A stretch of 64,000 nt of DNA from contig CANTFL010000032.1 of assembly GCA_947650285.1 (NCBI GenBank), positions 1 through 64,000 of the forward strand, read 5' to 3'. Of the stretch, positions 22,982-33,047 are shown in pieces. How positions within the stretch are numbered: the first letter of the stretch is position 1; the number at the start of each line of letters is the position of its first letter. The stretch is from Hyaloperonospora brassicae (Eukaryota > Oomycota > Peronosporomycetes > Peronosporales > Peronosporaceae). The notes beneath the pieces are model-generated. The model saw only the letters and a program-made list of their open reading frames with translations, searched no databases and was not told where the DNA came from. A program made the translations under genes and the position numbers.

Positions 22982-23637
22982 GGTGGTGTCAAGCAGCCCA
23001 AGGCCAAACGTGGGAACCTGCAAGCACGACACCAGTTGGATCTAGTTTGTGAATGGGAGCTTGAGCACAGGCCAGGGCAGCGTAGGGGCTGCGGTGCGAC
23101 ACTAACGTATTATCTGCATGTGTTTCGGTGTAACCACTCGAGAATGAAGGCGATGATATAGTGAACACACGGCGAATGTTTGTCGACTTTTCACCCTTCA
23201 AGCACGACCCGTCGGCGCCGTCAGTATTTGTACAAGATAAACGACCAAAAATCATCAAGAAAAAAGCGAGAGCACGGGACCTAATCGCAAGGCCGTGACA
23301 GGCAAGCGTAGCGCCCGCGAGGACTAGATCAGCACCAATAGAGAGCCTGGGCATGTGCGGAGGACTGACTAGGACAAAAGCCGAGGGGAAACTTTTGATC
23401 CGGTGGTCGCTTACGCAGGGAAAGGACAGGAAGAGGTAGGAAGGAACTACAGTAAAATGATCATTCTTTGTCACGCTTCGGCCTTGCACGAGTTGTCACA
23501 CGAAACGCTCGACACAAACCGTGTGGTGTTGTTATCTACGTCGCTTCGTTGTTGTGTCCTGTTGTCGATCGTGCAGATACGCACTGACGATGTCTCTTGA
23601 TGATGGCTACTTTGTATTCCCACGAAGCACTCAGTAC
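22982..23637. other. Convergent intergenic region (kinase and RING gene 3' ends)
   Basis: 656 bp between two stop codons facing each other. No supported gene; it should contain both 3'UTRs and terminators. The antisense frame at 22989-23489 shows no domain. Confidence 0.6.
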
Positions 23638-24834
23638 CTACTCACGCTGAGCGTTAGCCTCCTTTACCTCGGCACGCATTTGTAACAACGCTTCTACTCG
23701 CGTCCTACAAATTGGACACATACTGCAGCTCCTGCTTATTGTCTCCGCACACATGCTGCAGAGACACATGTGGCGGCAGGGCAAAATGGTCGTGGTGCGC
23801 GGTTCGCACAAACAAATGATGCATTCGGCTTCTTGGGGTAGACCGGTCCCAGCACTGGCAGCGTGACTCGTGGTAGTCTTGTGATTCTCAGCCACATCGT
23901 TTTGCTCCATTGGAGGCGCTGTATCTACCGATGCACTGATGCCGTAGATCTCCTGCAGTTCATACGTCAGCCCGTCCACCTGCCGGCAAATGGCAAAAAA
24001 CTTAGTCGGCAAGATATCGAGTCTCAACGCAGTGCTTTTTGTACCAGAACTTTCTGCTTGAGCAATCTGACGTTCCAGTTGTCTTCAGCTGTCTGGAAAA
24101 ACGAGCAGAACGTCGACTGAGACTGGAGACATTCACCTGTTCGCAGTATTTGCAAAGCGATGAACATCAAGAACGACCACGACATCCAGCTGCAACAACT
24201 TACGTTCCGAGTCAACTTCAAGCACAATAACTAATGGGAATTGCGTCCCATTGGCCTGATAGATTAGCTCATCGGTGTCGTAGACGGAGAAATCCAAGCG
24301 CGACGGCGGGCACTCAAACCCGTCGAGGTCCTTTTCGATCCTCTTTTCTTCCTTTCCATCGCCTCTGAGCACAAAGGTCTGTCCCAATCCTCGAGGAAAG
24401 TGCTGCGTCAGAATTGGGATCTTGTCTGCATGGACCAAAGAGATGCTGGAATTCCCACTACGAGCTGCAACGGTCTCCACTGCCACGACGTACACGCGGA
24501 TCCGACACGGCTGAGTCGCGTCGAACTGGAATTCCAGTGCGTACTGCGACGGGTTTGTGGACGACCGTCGAAGCTTCAGACTTTTCTTCTCGAGGTTCAC
24601 GTGGTTCTTCAATGAGCACGTTTGGTGGAGTTCCGGAAGCCCAGTGGACATGGGGACTACTCCGTCATTCGTCATAAACGCCATGTCCGGCCTTTCACGA
24701 CTCATCGACAGTGCCTGTAGTGGCACCGGTGCGTAGCTTCCGCGTGCTGCTGTTGCTGCACCTGTCGGTTCTTCATCCAACGTCCCTTCCGTCATGCGGG
24801 GCTGCCACCGATTGGTGCTAGCTGAGTGACCCAT
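23638..24834 (-). CDS. Mahogunin/RNF157-type RING E3 ubiquitin ligase (3 exons, 338 aa)
   Basis: Minus-strand exons 24834-24204, 24088-24045 and 23979-23638; introns of 115 and 65 nt with GT-AG ends restore one frame. The N-terminal half is the MGRN1-type domain: CSLKNHVNLEKKSLKLRR, YALEFQFDATQPCRIRVYV, FECPPSRLDFSVYDTDELIY and FPLVIVLEVD. A short bridge (LLKQKVLVDGLTYELQEIYG) leads to the C-terminal RING at about residues 278-317, with CIICLCEPRTTTILPCRH, CLCSMC and CPIC giving all zinc ligands. Family members ubiquitylate membrane-trafficking and receptor targets. The first ATG (24834) gives MGHSAS, a good N-myristoylation signal, as in plant LOG2-type relatives; upstream frame has no ATG. 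It is the last of three minus-strand genes in a row. Substrates cannot be inferred. Confidence 0.9.
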
Positions 24835-25024
24835 CAATGAATGACGATAATGTAAAAGCTGCGGTCCGGTGAGACGCGCCGCTGTCGTTGCTTTGTAGTG
24901 TATCAATTGCTACTTAATAAAGTTCGAGTCGTGTAGCATTTTATTGTCAGGAAGCAGCTGAGCTGTGCGACGACCGACGAAAGGACGTGAGCGGAACAAG
25001 TGAATCAGTTGTCTCCGCTTCCTT

Positions 25025-25441
25025 CTACACCACTATCTGTACCTTTCTGGTCGAACATGCAGCGTTTGGGCTACATTGCAGCTTTTGTCCTTCTTTCCAT
25101 AGCGCGTCATTGACGTCGACAATAGGCACAATGCGAAAGTGGGCGTAAACTCCTACTAGCAGCATCGGGTTTGTTACAAGTGCAACAACAACGACAAGTG
25201 TTTTCACGGCGATGATGTCCTCCTGTACATGTATAGCAATACTTGTCTTGGCAGCTTCATTGCGAGTGACCCGGTAAATAGATGGAGCCGCGACCTGTTC
25301 GCATTGTAGTCTGCAACAAACTCTGCACGTTTCCTACACGGCCTTAACCTCGAAAAATCTTTGCCGCAGGATTTGGGGCCAGGCATTGCTTTTACTGGCG
25401 TCCAACCGAACTTTGGATAGTATTCGATGCGCTGCGTCCAT
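25025..25441 (-). CDS. Small single-pass membrane protein, family unknown (2 exons, 120 aa)
   Basis: Minus-strand exons 25441-25349 and 25294-25025 with a 54-nt phase-0 GT-AG intron. The ATG reads MDAAHRILSKVRLDAS. The second exon gives VAAPSIYRVTRNEAAKTS and an amphipathic stretch. One hydrophobic helix follows (VKTLVVVVALVTNPMLLVGV), then AHFRIVPIVDVNDALWKEGQ and a short tail with three cysteines. No signal-peptide cleavage site is obvious, and the basic N-terminus could be mitochondrial. It lies between MPP-beta and the RING gene, all on minus. I do not recognise the family. The join is inferred: each exon alone looks coding, an in-frame TAG sits only inside the intron, and the intron is at the short end of the range seen here. 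Confidence 0.6.
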
Positions 25442-25688
25442 AGTGGCTACTGTATCCACTCGCACTAGTCTTGGCGGGCAACACGCGAGTGACACGCTTC
25501 CGACAAAGACACCAACAACAGCCAGTCAATGCACTCTTTGTTTCATTCAATCGCGAATGCTTCCTGTGGCAAAGTAGCAAACGGTTCTCCCGCTTTTCCA
25601 TTCTCAACCTCATCAAAGACCCGTTTACTTACTCAATGCCTCAATCGCTCCCTTCTTGACGACAGGATGCAAGGATAGCACGAACCGC

Positions 25689-27203
25689 TTAGTACCGCAG
25701 CCAGTACGAGCGACGACGAATGAAGTTGTAGTCCGGCAGCTCGTGAATAGGACCGATGGCAGCTAGAGCATGCTCCTTGTCGTTAATGACCTCGTCCGCT
25801 GTAAGACGGACAGCCGCAGCATCCACGGCATCAATGCGGGCAAAGATCTCTGCGGGGGTCATGCGGCGGCCGTACGTCAGCATTTGACGGCCAATGTCCT
25901 CGCAGATGGGCGACGAACCGTCCAGCTGCATTAACATGTTGGCCTTCAACTGCACCTTCGCACGCTCAACTTCATCGTCCGTAGTCTTGTGCACAAGGCG
26001 AACCAGTGCCTCCATCGTGTACCACGTCAGGTCGTTCAGCTTGTACTTGTCAGCAACAGCGTACACACCAAACAACCCCGTGTCCTGGTAGCACGTGTTG
26101 AACGACATGTACGAATGGGCAAGCTCCTTCTCTGCAACGACCTGGCCCAGCTTCGACGACATGTTCATGCCAGCGCCCGAAGTGCGGTCCCAGCTGCCAA
26201 GCAACGTCTGCATGATCAGCAAGGGGAACGAGTGCTCGCTGGTCCAGCTGAACCCTTCAAACGCAAGAGCAACGTGGGCCAGAGGCATGCTGTCGTCCTT
26301 CACGCGCACGTCCGAGCCCACAAAGCGCACAGGCTCCAGCGTAGGGGCCACGGCCGGCGTCGTCGGCAAATCGCCAAACGACTTCTGCGCGAGCTCCACC
26401 AGCTGCGAGTGGTCCACAGCACCCGCACCAGCAATCACCATCCGCGGGGCCGTGTAGTGCGTGGCAATGTAGTCCTTCAGGTCCGATTGCTTCAGGTTTT
26501 GAATCTAGAGATCATCCATCGTCCATACACAGTCAGTCAAGTCCGTCAGTCCCGCCGACTTGCGTCCCCTGTACCCTTAGGGCACACGACAGTTGCTGTT
26601 CTACCAACGTACGTTCTCCGTCGGGCCCAGGATCGTGCGGCCCAGGCCGTTGCCCATGAACGCCGTCTCGTGCAGACGGTCAAACACCACTTCCTCCTGC
26701 TGCTTGTTGACCTCCTCCATCTCGCGCAGAATGACGTCGCGCTCGCGCTCGATCGCCGCCTCGTCGAGCTTCGAGTGCTGCAGAATGTCGCTGAGGATGT
26801 CCATGGCCCGGGGCACGTCCTGCTTAAAGACTTTGGCGTAGTACACCGTCTGCTCGCGGCTCGTGTAGGCGTTCAAGTGGCCGCCCATGTTCTCGATCTC
26901 GAGCTCGAGCGCGTGCTGCGTGCGCCGGCGCGTGCCCTTGAACGCCATGTGCTCGAGAAAGTGCGCTGCACCGTTGTTCTGCGCCGTCTCGTAGCGGGAG
27001 CCGGCGCCGATCCAGACGCCGACGGTCGCTGTCTCGCCGTGCGCCCCCTCAGAGGCCACGCGGAGTCCGCTGGGCAGCGTCGTGACCTCCGTGGCGGGCG
27101 CGTTCAGCACGTAGGACGGGTAGGTGGCCACGGCAGCGGCGACCGACGACTGCGCGCGCGCGAGCGACGGCGTGTGGCGCGCGAGGCGCAGTTGGGTCAG
27201 CAT
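25689..27203 (-). CDS. Mitochondrial processing peptidase beta subunit (2 exons, 468 aa)
   Basis: Minus-strand exons 27203-26613 and 26504-25689 with a 108-nt GT-AG intron (after GPTEN, before IQNLKQSDL, a junction conserved in the family). An N-terminal presequence rich in Arg, Ser and Ala ([20 protein letters not shown]) targets it to mitochondria. The M16 metallopeptidase zinc site is HFLEH (residues 81-85), with the distal Glu in the REMEE stretch about 76 residues on. [19 protein letters not shown] is the signature of the catalytic beta chain rather than the alpha chain. It pairs with MPP-alpha to remove presequences from imported matrix proteins. Total length matches the family (about 460-490 aa). 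The 492-codon frame opposite it (25989-27467) is a shadow caused by GC-rich third positions. Confidence 0.95.
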
Positions 27204-30200
27204 GAGGGGCGGCGTCGTGTCACGTGGAGGAGGGGGAGAGAGCGTGGGGCGAGTGGCCGCGACCGCACGTTTGTTATGGGGTGGGGCGACAAAGAGCTTT
27301 TGGGACTTTTGGAAAACCCAACCGGAGCGGCTGGTCGCGCTGGAACATTTGAGACGCTATTGTACGAGTGGACAAAAAAGGCTTTCGCCAGTTTGGGTTT
27401 TAGCAGCAGAGGACCAAAAACAAGTCGGGGAGGGAGCGCCTCGTCGTGTGGCAGGTCGCAGAAGTAACCAGGTGTGAAGTAGGTTTACGAGGGGAATAAA
27501 GCAGCTTCTTTTTTGGGTGTGCCATGTTTCGTGCTGACGAATCGAGCGATGCGGTGGAAGAACGCATTGATGAATATTGCGAGCGAAATATGTCGCAAGC
27601 AATTTGGGAAGACGCTTCCCTTGATATTTTACGACAAACGAACATTCTCTATCGAGCACAACGCACATAATAAGCACCACAAAAACCGAAGACTGCCATC
27701 GTATTTGTCCCATCGTCCGCAATGTCCTGAATTGATTGCGTGCGCAACAATATGTTGGTCGATGCCGCACTTTGACCATTGGGCAGAAAATATCGAAAAA
27801 TAGAAAATTGAAAAAATGTACGAATAGAAACTGAGTTCGTTCGGAAGTACAAAATCTACCACGAGATTATAAAACAAAAAGAAATGAAATGTGTGCCAGA
27901 CAATTAGTGCAATCTCATGTCACACGAAATGCGGGTTTGTTCGTTTCCATGATTGCCTTCCGCAGAACCAGATCCGATCTGAGGATGTGCGTAAGAATGT
28001 TTCTCGTTCCATCCGATCGACGCACGGCGACTAGCACGTTCGTTTGCCAGTCGAAAAGATACTGTCGCACAAAGCTCGTAGAGCGTGCGACTTGAACACG
28101 TTTTCACCAACATGGGCACGCGACGTGCCAAACGATCACATTCCCAACTTCGGTGAACTACTGTACCCAAACTCGTCGCATCAGTGGTGGTGAGAATTGC
28201 TTACTCGTTGTTGGTAGGCACCATGCACCGGGATGATTGTACATGGTCGTGCGCGGCCAGAGGGCTGAAAAAGGATCTTATCGAATAGGATGTACAAGAA
28301 GACAAGAATTCCAGGGGTATCTGTTTATTGTTACGACCGACGTTGTCATCGGTAGCCGGAGCATTTAGATAAGTCTCAAGCATCGTGTGATTCTCTATGG
28401 TTCGAACTCACACGGAGAAAATGCGCGATTGCTCGAGCCGTATACGCCAGTAACAATGCATGCAAAGTGCATGGCGTGGCAGTAGCAATTTCTTCAGAGG
28501 GTCTTGTTGCGCTATCGCGCGGGAAGTGCTCCTTGTGACGAAGATGGGAGGATAAGCGAAGGCATCGTCTTTCAGCTTATGGAGATGATTACAGCTCAAA
28601 AGTCACCTCGTGTTTACCGCACCTTGAAGCATATGACAACGGAGTCGTTATTGAGAAAGGAGTCCATGGACAGCATTTGTCCTCGAGGGTATCTTTGTAG
28701 AAAATGGAGCACGTGAACAAGTCATATCGTACTCTGAGGCGTCACACGAGCACTCCTGGTGGAAAAAAGTTTGTGTTAAAAGAAACATATTAACTGCATG
28801 TGGCAACGCCTTTCCGCACCAATTGCGGCAGTTTGAACAGTCAACAGTAGTGCCTTCTCTGCGACTCAGTCCGGGCTTCAGAACGAACTATAGATTTGCA
28901 TATCAACGAGCGGAAGGTTGGCAACGGACAAATTAGGGCAGAACACATGTTGTTCTTACCCGGTGACTGCGCAAGCATCCCTACGTCGCCCTTTTCGTAG
29001 CTACCGCTGTGGTGTCGAACAAGACGATGTGATGAGCAGACTAATACCCAATGTGCAAGCGATTGGCAACGTTGTCTGCAATGGTTACAGAGTACTTTGG
29101 TGCGACAAACATGCATGACCAAGGGGAATCATTTACCCTGCAGGGCCAATCAATGCCGAAACGGAAGACCGTAAATTGAGCTAACAAAGCGCACCTTCTC
29201 TCCGATGGCGGGCCAAAACTACGAATGCAGACTTGCCTGACGGTTGTGCAGACATAGCGGAAGGCCAGGGGAAAACAAAGACAAAAGAGCGAAAGAGCTG
29301 TCAAGTCGCTCGCAATCTTCGGAACAAAGGCTAGGGCCTTCGCTTATAACCACCTCATGCAGTCATTAACGGCTGTTTCGTACGTGTTGTGCGTTGAGCC
29401 GCGACAACCATGAAGCAGTCTCGTCGCTGATGTGTCTGTGGTTGCAGTAAGGTTGCACGCTATAACTGATAGGTGATAGCGAGTATAACAATCGGCAGCA
29501 AGCGGCGAAGAATACAATACTGATCTGGTTGCCTGCGCACAGCGAGCCATGTGGTCGCGCAGGAGCTGGCAGACAGACCATAGATGCCAAGCAGAAACAC
29601 TGCAATATAAGATGCGCAGGCATGGCACTTTCGTGCTTACAAAACCGTAGAAATCAAGCACCACGATCTTATTCGCGGGTTATCGCCCCTCCCTTATATT
29701 TGTTCATCGTCGGCATCCAAAATTTGCAGCCAGCATTAGTTACACTACAGGTCAAGCCAGAAAGAAGGTTTTCCGCTGCGCCGACAACACACATCCCTGC
29801 GGTCGCTAAGCGATTTTGTCGGAAGTTGCAGAGAAAGTTTAAAGAAAGTCTTGGCTGGGCCACGTTCTCGAAGGGCAAGTCTCCGACAACGCATCCTACA
29901 AGCAAAGGTTTATCGGTCACATTCTTGGTACTTGACATTAAATTTTGCGACATCGGAAACGCAAGAGTGCTGATCTGGAAAAGAATTGACGGATGCTATT
30001 GCATGATGCAAAATTGCTTGGTAGCCGTCATTCCACTCATCGGTGGCCGTTCAGGGCCATCTTGTGATCGATTCTAAGAAGATACAGTTAGTCAACAAGC
30101 GCTTCACGGAAATGGATGAAATCAAGTGTGAGTTTGACTCGGACCGAGGCAATTGTATTGGACGAATCCGCGTAAATCCATCACAAGTGTCCTTCCGCAT

Positions 30201-31359
30201 GGTGCCCTCAAATCTAGCTGGCCGGGTGAGTTCTTCACAGTTTCTTTTGTGCTAAGCACACGGTCGCGTTCATGCAATGAACGGGAGGTGGAACGAGCAG
30301 TACTAGGATGTCTAGCGCATGGACATGTGCACGAAAAGACTTGTCGCATGACGATTATCATCGTCGTATGAACCGAAAAGACAATAGCTGCAATGGATTG
30401 TGCCGTGCAATCGTCGCTGTGCAACACCGATATACCAGTGATGCCAGCAGCGTGTCACTACGTCGTCACGTAGAAGCACATCGTGTGGCGTTTGGCGCTA
30501 TTTGTGGATCCCGAGCTCTAAAGCTGTTCCGTCGTCAGACGCCACAATTAAGCCGTCCAGTTAGTTCCTTCGTGGTACAGGACGGAACCGCTTGAATGTA
30601 TCGCAAACGATAAATCAAAATGGTTCGTCTCGGATTCTAGTGAGACTCCGATATGTTACTGATGCTGTGGTATTTGCAGACAAAAACATCGCTCGAGGAA
30701 GATGCTAACTCCAATGACATTTAACTCAGGATCACAGGCAGACGTTGCATTAAATCTAGAACCTCTTGAGGCACGTGCGCCCCAGAGCGACTCAGTCGTC
30801 CAAGAAAGTGCAAGAGACTGCAATCGATTGCACACTGACATTGTCGCGAATCGCGAGTACGTGCAGGCGGCGATCAGATTGCGGGCCGATTGATTGGCGA
30901 CGCTGGCCTCTGGACCTTTTCGGAATGCAGGACGACTTTCTTCGAAATAAATAGGGCTGAGGCACCAACCAGGCGGGAATGTATGGGACTGCTGGTGCAA
31001 TAGAACGACTATTTCTAGACTCTGCTGCGCTGTCACGTCAGTGCCCACCATCATGGTCGTAATCGAGACGTTGGCGAGTGTCCAGTGACGACGCGCCAAT
31101 CGCTTCTACATTGAGACTTGCAGATTCGGCGTTTACTCGATGGCAATGCACGATGCTACTGGGATGAAACCGCGTACGACGACACTGCAAAGACAAACGA
31201 TCGAATTACGGTCATCGGCCTGTTTAGCTCGTCTACCGTTTGATTGCTCACGGAGCCATAGCGCATGACCGAAAGCTGCAAAGCCTTCGCGGCACACGCA
31301 CGACGCATTGGAACCTCCGACAGCTACTCAATTACGTAAAAGCTGCTCCTTTCTTTGAC
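27204..31359. other. 4.2-kb gene-poor stretch, scattered coding-like fragments
   Basis: No gene I can defend. Coding-like pieces include the small frame at 27524-27670 (listed separately), a piece near 28580-28700 (HLEAYDNGVVIEKGVHG), and 30046-30228 (SKKIQLVNKRFTEMDEIKC ... NPSQVSFRMVPSNLAG), which is followed by a GTGAGT donor-like site. These could be exons or decayed genes. The first ~300 bp is the likely promoter of MPP-beta. Confidence 0.4.
27524..27670 (+). CDS. Possible small ORF or exon divergent from MPP-beta (48 codons)
   Basis: ATG at 27524 opens an acidic 48-codon frame (MFRADESSDAVEERIDEYCE ... QAIWEDASLDILRQ) ending TAA at 27670. Its composition is protein-like and unlike the AT-rich surroundings. 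It lies 320 bp upstream of the MPP-beta start, on the opposite strand. No family is recognised. It could be a first exon, a remnant or chance. Confidence 0.25.
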   Translation: MFRADESSDAVEERIDEYCERNMSQAIWEDASLDILRQTNILYRAQRT

Positions 31360-31743
31360 CTAAGAACAGTGGATCTTGCTGCACTCGGCCACAAAGTGAC
31401 GCTGCGGTGTAGAGAGCCCCCACACGGGCGCGCCTCGGATGAGGAGGCGCTGGATGAGCGTCTCTTCGTCGCTCGCAATCCGCGCAAGCACCCTCTGCTG
31501 CTCTTCAGCAGCGAGCGAGGCCTTCTGCGTCTCCCACTGAAGCATGAGCTGCTGCAACTTGGTCAGATCCTGCGGCTCGGCACGTGCGCCAGGGCTGAAC
31601 TTGGAGTTGGCCTCGGATCGCGTCTTGGCCGAGCCATAGAAGCCGCCCTGGCCCTCGGACGGCTGGCCCCCAGAGTAGGTCGTGAGGGTGCGAACCGAGC
31701 GCACGTGTCGCACAGAGGCGGTATGGCGCAGGGCTTTGAGCAT
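31360..31743 (-). CDS. Small mitochondrial-type protein, unrecognised (127 aa, intronless)
   Basis: ATG at 31743 gives MLKALRHTASVRHVRSVRTL, a strongly basic, Ser/Thr-containing and acid-free N-terminus typical of a mitochondrial presequence. It is followed by a Gly-rich stretch (YSGGQPSEGQGGFYGSAKTR), then an amphipathic helical region (KLQQLMLQWETQKASLAAEE, EEQQRVLARIASDEETLIQR) and a short tail to TAA at 31360. The frame continues upstream to 31992, but that extension looks non-coding. The Gly-rich/helix layout faintly recalls the mitochondrial ATPase inhibitor IF1, without motif-level support. GC content and codon bias match the nearby housekeeping genes. Confidence 0.55.
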   Translation of the reverse strand: MLKALRHTASVRHVRSVRTLTTYSGGQPSEGQGGFYGSAKTRSEANSKFSPGARAEPQDLTKLQQLMLQWETQKASLAAEEQQRVLARIASDEETLIQRLLIRGAPVWGLSTPQRHFVAECSKIHCS

Positions 31744-32067
31744 TGCAGGTCGTGTGTGTTTCGGGCGAAGATCTGTGCGCGAAAAGTAGCAAAAGTGCGA
31801 GTGTCGCGCACGGTGAGGGGTGTCCAATGGCTCGGAAGCTGCCGCGGACCGGCGGAATGTGTGACACACACCACAGTGCACAAACACAGGACGTGCGACC
31901 GAAAGGATGGATGAGATCCGTCGTCGGGTCGCAATTGGTCGGACAAACGCCGCATCAATTTGTCTCATGCGCATGTCGTACAACTCTCCCACTAAGCAGC
32001 TTCAACGAAGGGCGCTGAGAATCCTCTGGCTCGAATCCTCTCGATGGCGCCAATCACTCGACGTCGG

Positions 32068-32094
32068 CTGCAGCACGTACTGTACGTGCTGCAG
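32068..32094. promoter_or_regulatory. Perfect 12-bp-arm palindrome, possible regulatory or cruciform site
   Basis: CTGCAGCACGTA, a 3-bp loop CTG, then TACGTGCTGCAG: a perfect dyad about 325 bp upstream of the start at 31743 and about 300 bp before the LINE begins. It may be a dimeric factor site; no known factor is assigned. Confidence 0.4.
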
Positions 32095-32383
32095 ACGGGC
32101 AGTGGCAGTGCTGCGCCGTTGTGGGCGACGAATGACGCGGACCAGCTGCGATGACCACAGTTTTAACGGGAAAAGGCAGTTTCAAGCTGGAAAGGACGCG
32201 AACTCCGTTGCATAAACTCGACAGCTTGGACCTGATCACCGAACAGTCGCACGGAAATGCTCTCACTGCATAACGTCGACGTTCGTCTACATTCTCGGAT
32301 GACGCAGCGCCATTGCCAGCGATGTCTCGAACAGGTTCTCACACTGCGGTGATGTATGACAATGCGACAAAATCGCTGTCTTT

Positions 32384-33016
32384 TTGCTCTACCTATCCAA
32401 TCTCCAGATTCCTACCGTGTTGTTGTGCAAGCCATTTCCGCGCAAGCCTATCGCACTCCTTCATCATCTCCGGCGATTTGTTTTCCCCTGCGAGCTGCTC
32501 GCAAGTCTGGACGTTCAAGTCCTGGTCCACTTGGCAGCCCGTTGGCGACAGGATAGCCTCCTATCTGGGCTGCACTCATTTCGTACAAAGGTGGCGTCAG
32601 CGCCTCTACAAGATTGGCTTGGAGGCTGGATTGATCGCGCAACTTCTACAGCCGCTCGGTCAGGCCTATCTCCGCTTATTGATAACGGGGACGACTGGCA
32701 CAAATTACGTGAGCTAAAGTACGCTGCGGATGATATTTTAAAACTATGTGATCCGTGCCGCAAGGTTCGGTATAGTCAGCACCTGATATGCGCTCTTCTC
32801 TTCGAGCACGAGATAGGGGTGCTAACTGAGGGGGTGGCGGTGCCGTCATCACCTGATCTACAAATTCGACGGCATCTGCAGCTTCTAAAGCACAATACCG
32901 CCTACAAGTCTGCCTTCTACCAAGCTGACCGTCAATACGTGGACTGGAGGGCAGTCGAGAGTTTTTTCTACTGTGCTCTGACGCCTGCAGCGGAGACGGC
33001 GCTCGTCTGTTACTAA
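32384..33016 (+). CDS. LINE ORF1, C-terminal part (about 210 codons)
   Basis: Open frame without ATG at its 5' end (first codon TTG, open from an upstream non-coding junction). It ends ...PAAETALVCY-stop at 33014-33016. No nucleic-acid-binding zinc knuckle is visible in this part. It overlaps the ORF2 frame by 35 nt (32982-33016), with ORF2 in the +1 frame. LINE ORF1 proteins coat the element RNA; here the call rests on position and overlap with ORF2. It could instead be the N-terminal part of one polyprotein that has lost frame. Confidence 0.5.
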   Translation: MLYLSNLQIPTVLLCKPFPRKPIALLHHLRRFVFPCELLASLDVQVLVHLAARWRQDSLLSGLHSFRTKVASAPLQDWLGGWIDRATSTAARSGLSPLIDNGDDWHKLRELKYAADDILKLCDPCRKVRYSQHLICALLFEHEIGVLTEGVAVPSSPDLQIRRHLQLLKHNTAYKSAFYQADRQYVDWRAVESFFYCALTPAAETALVCY

Positions 33017-33047
33017 AGGCACTTTACGCGATTCGCTGGCAACGCAT

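Noticed and set aside
24234..24906. RING gene starting at 24906
   Set aside because: That position is TTG; the first ATG is 24834 and it gives a sensible N-terminus.
25989..27467. 492-codon plus-strand ORF
   Set aside because: It lies opposite both exons and the intron of MPP-beta, has low-complexity Arg/His/Val/Leu composition and no ATG-linked domain. It is a shadow of GC-rich codon use.
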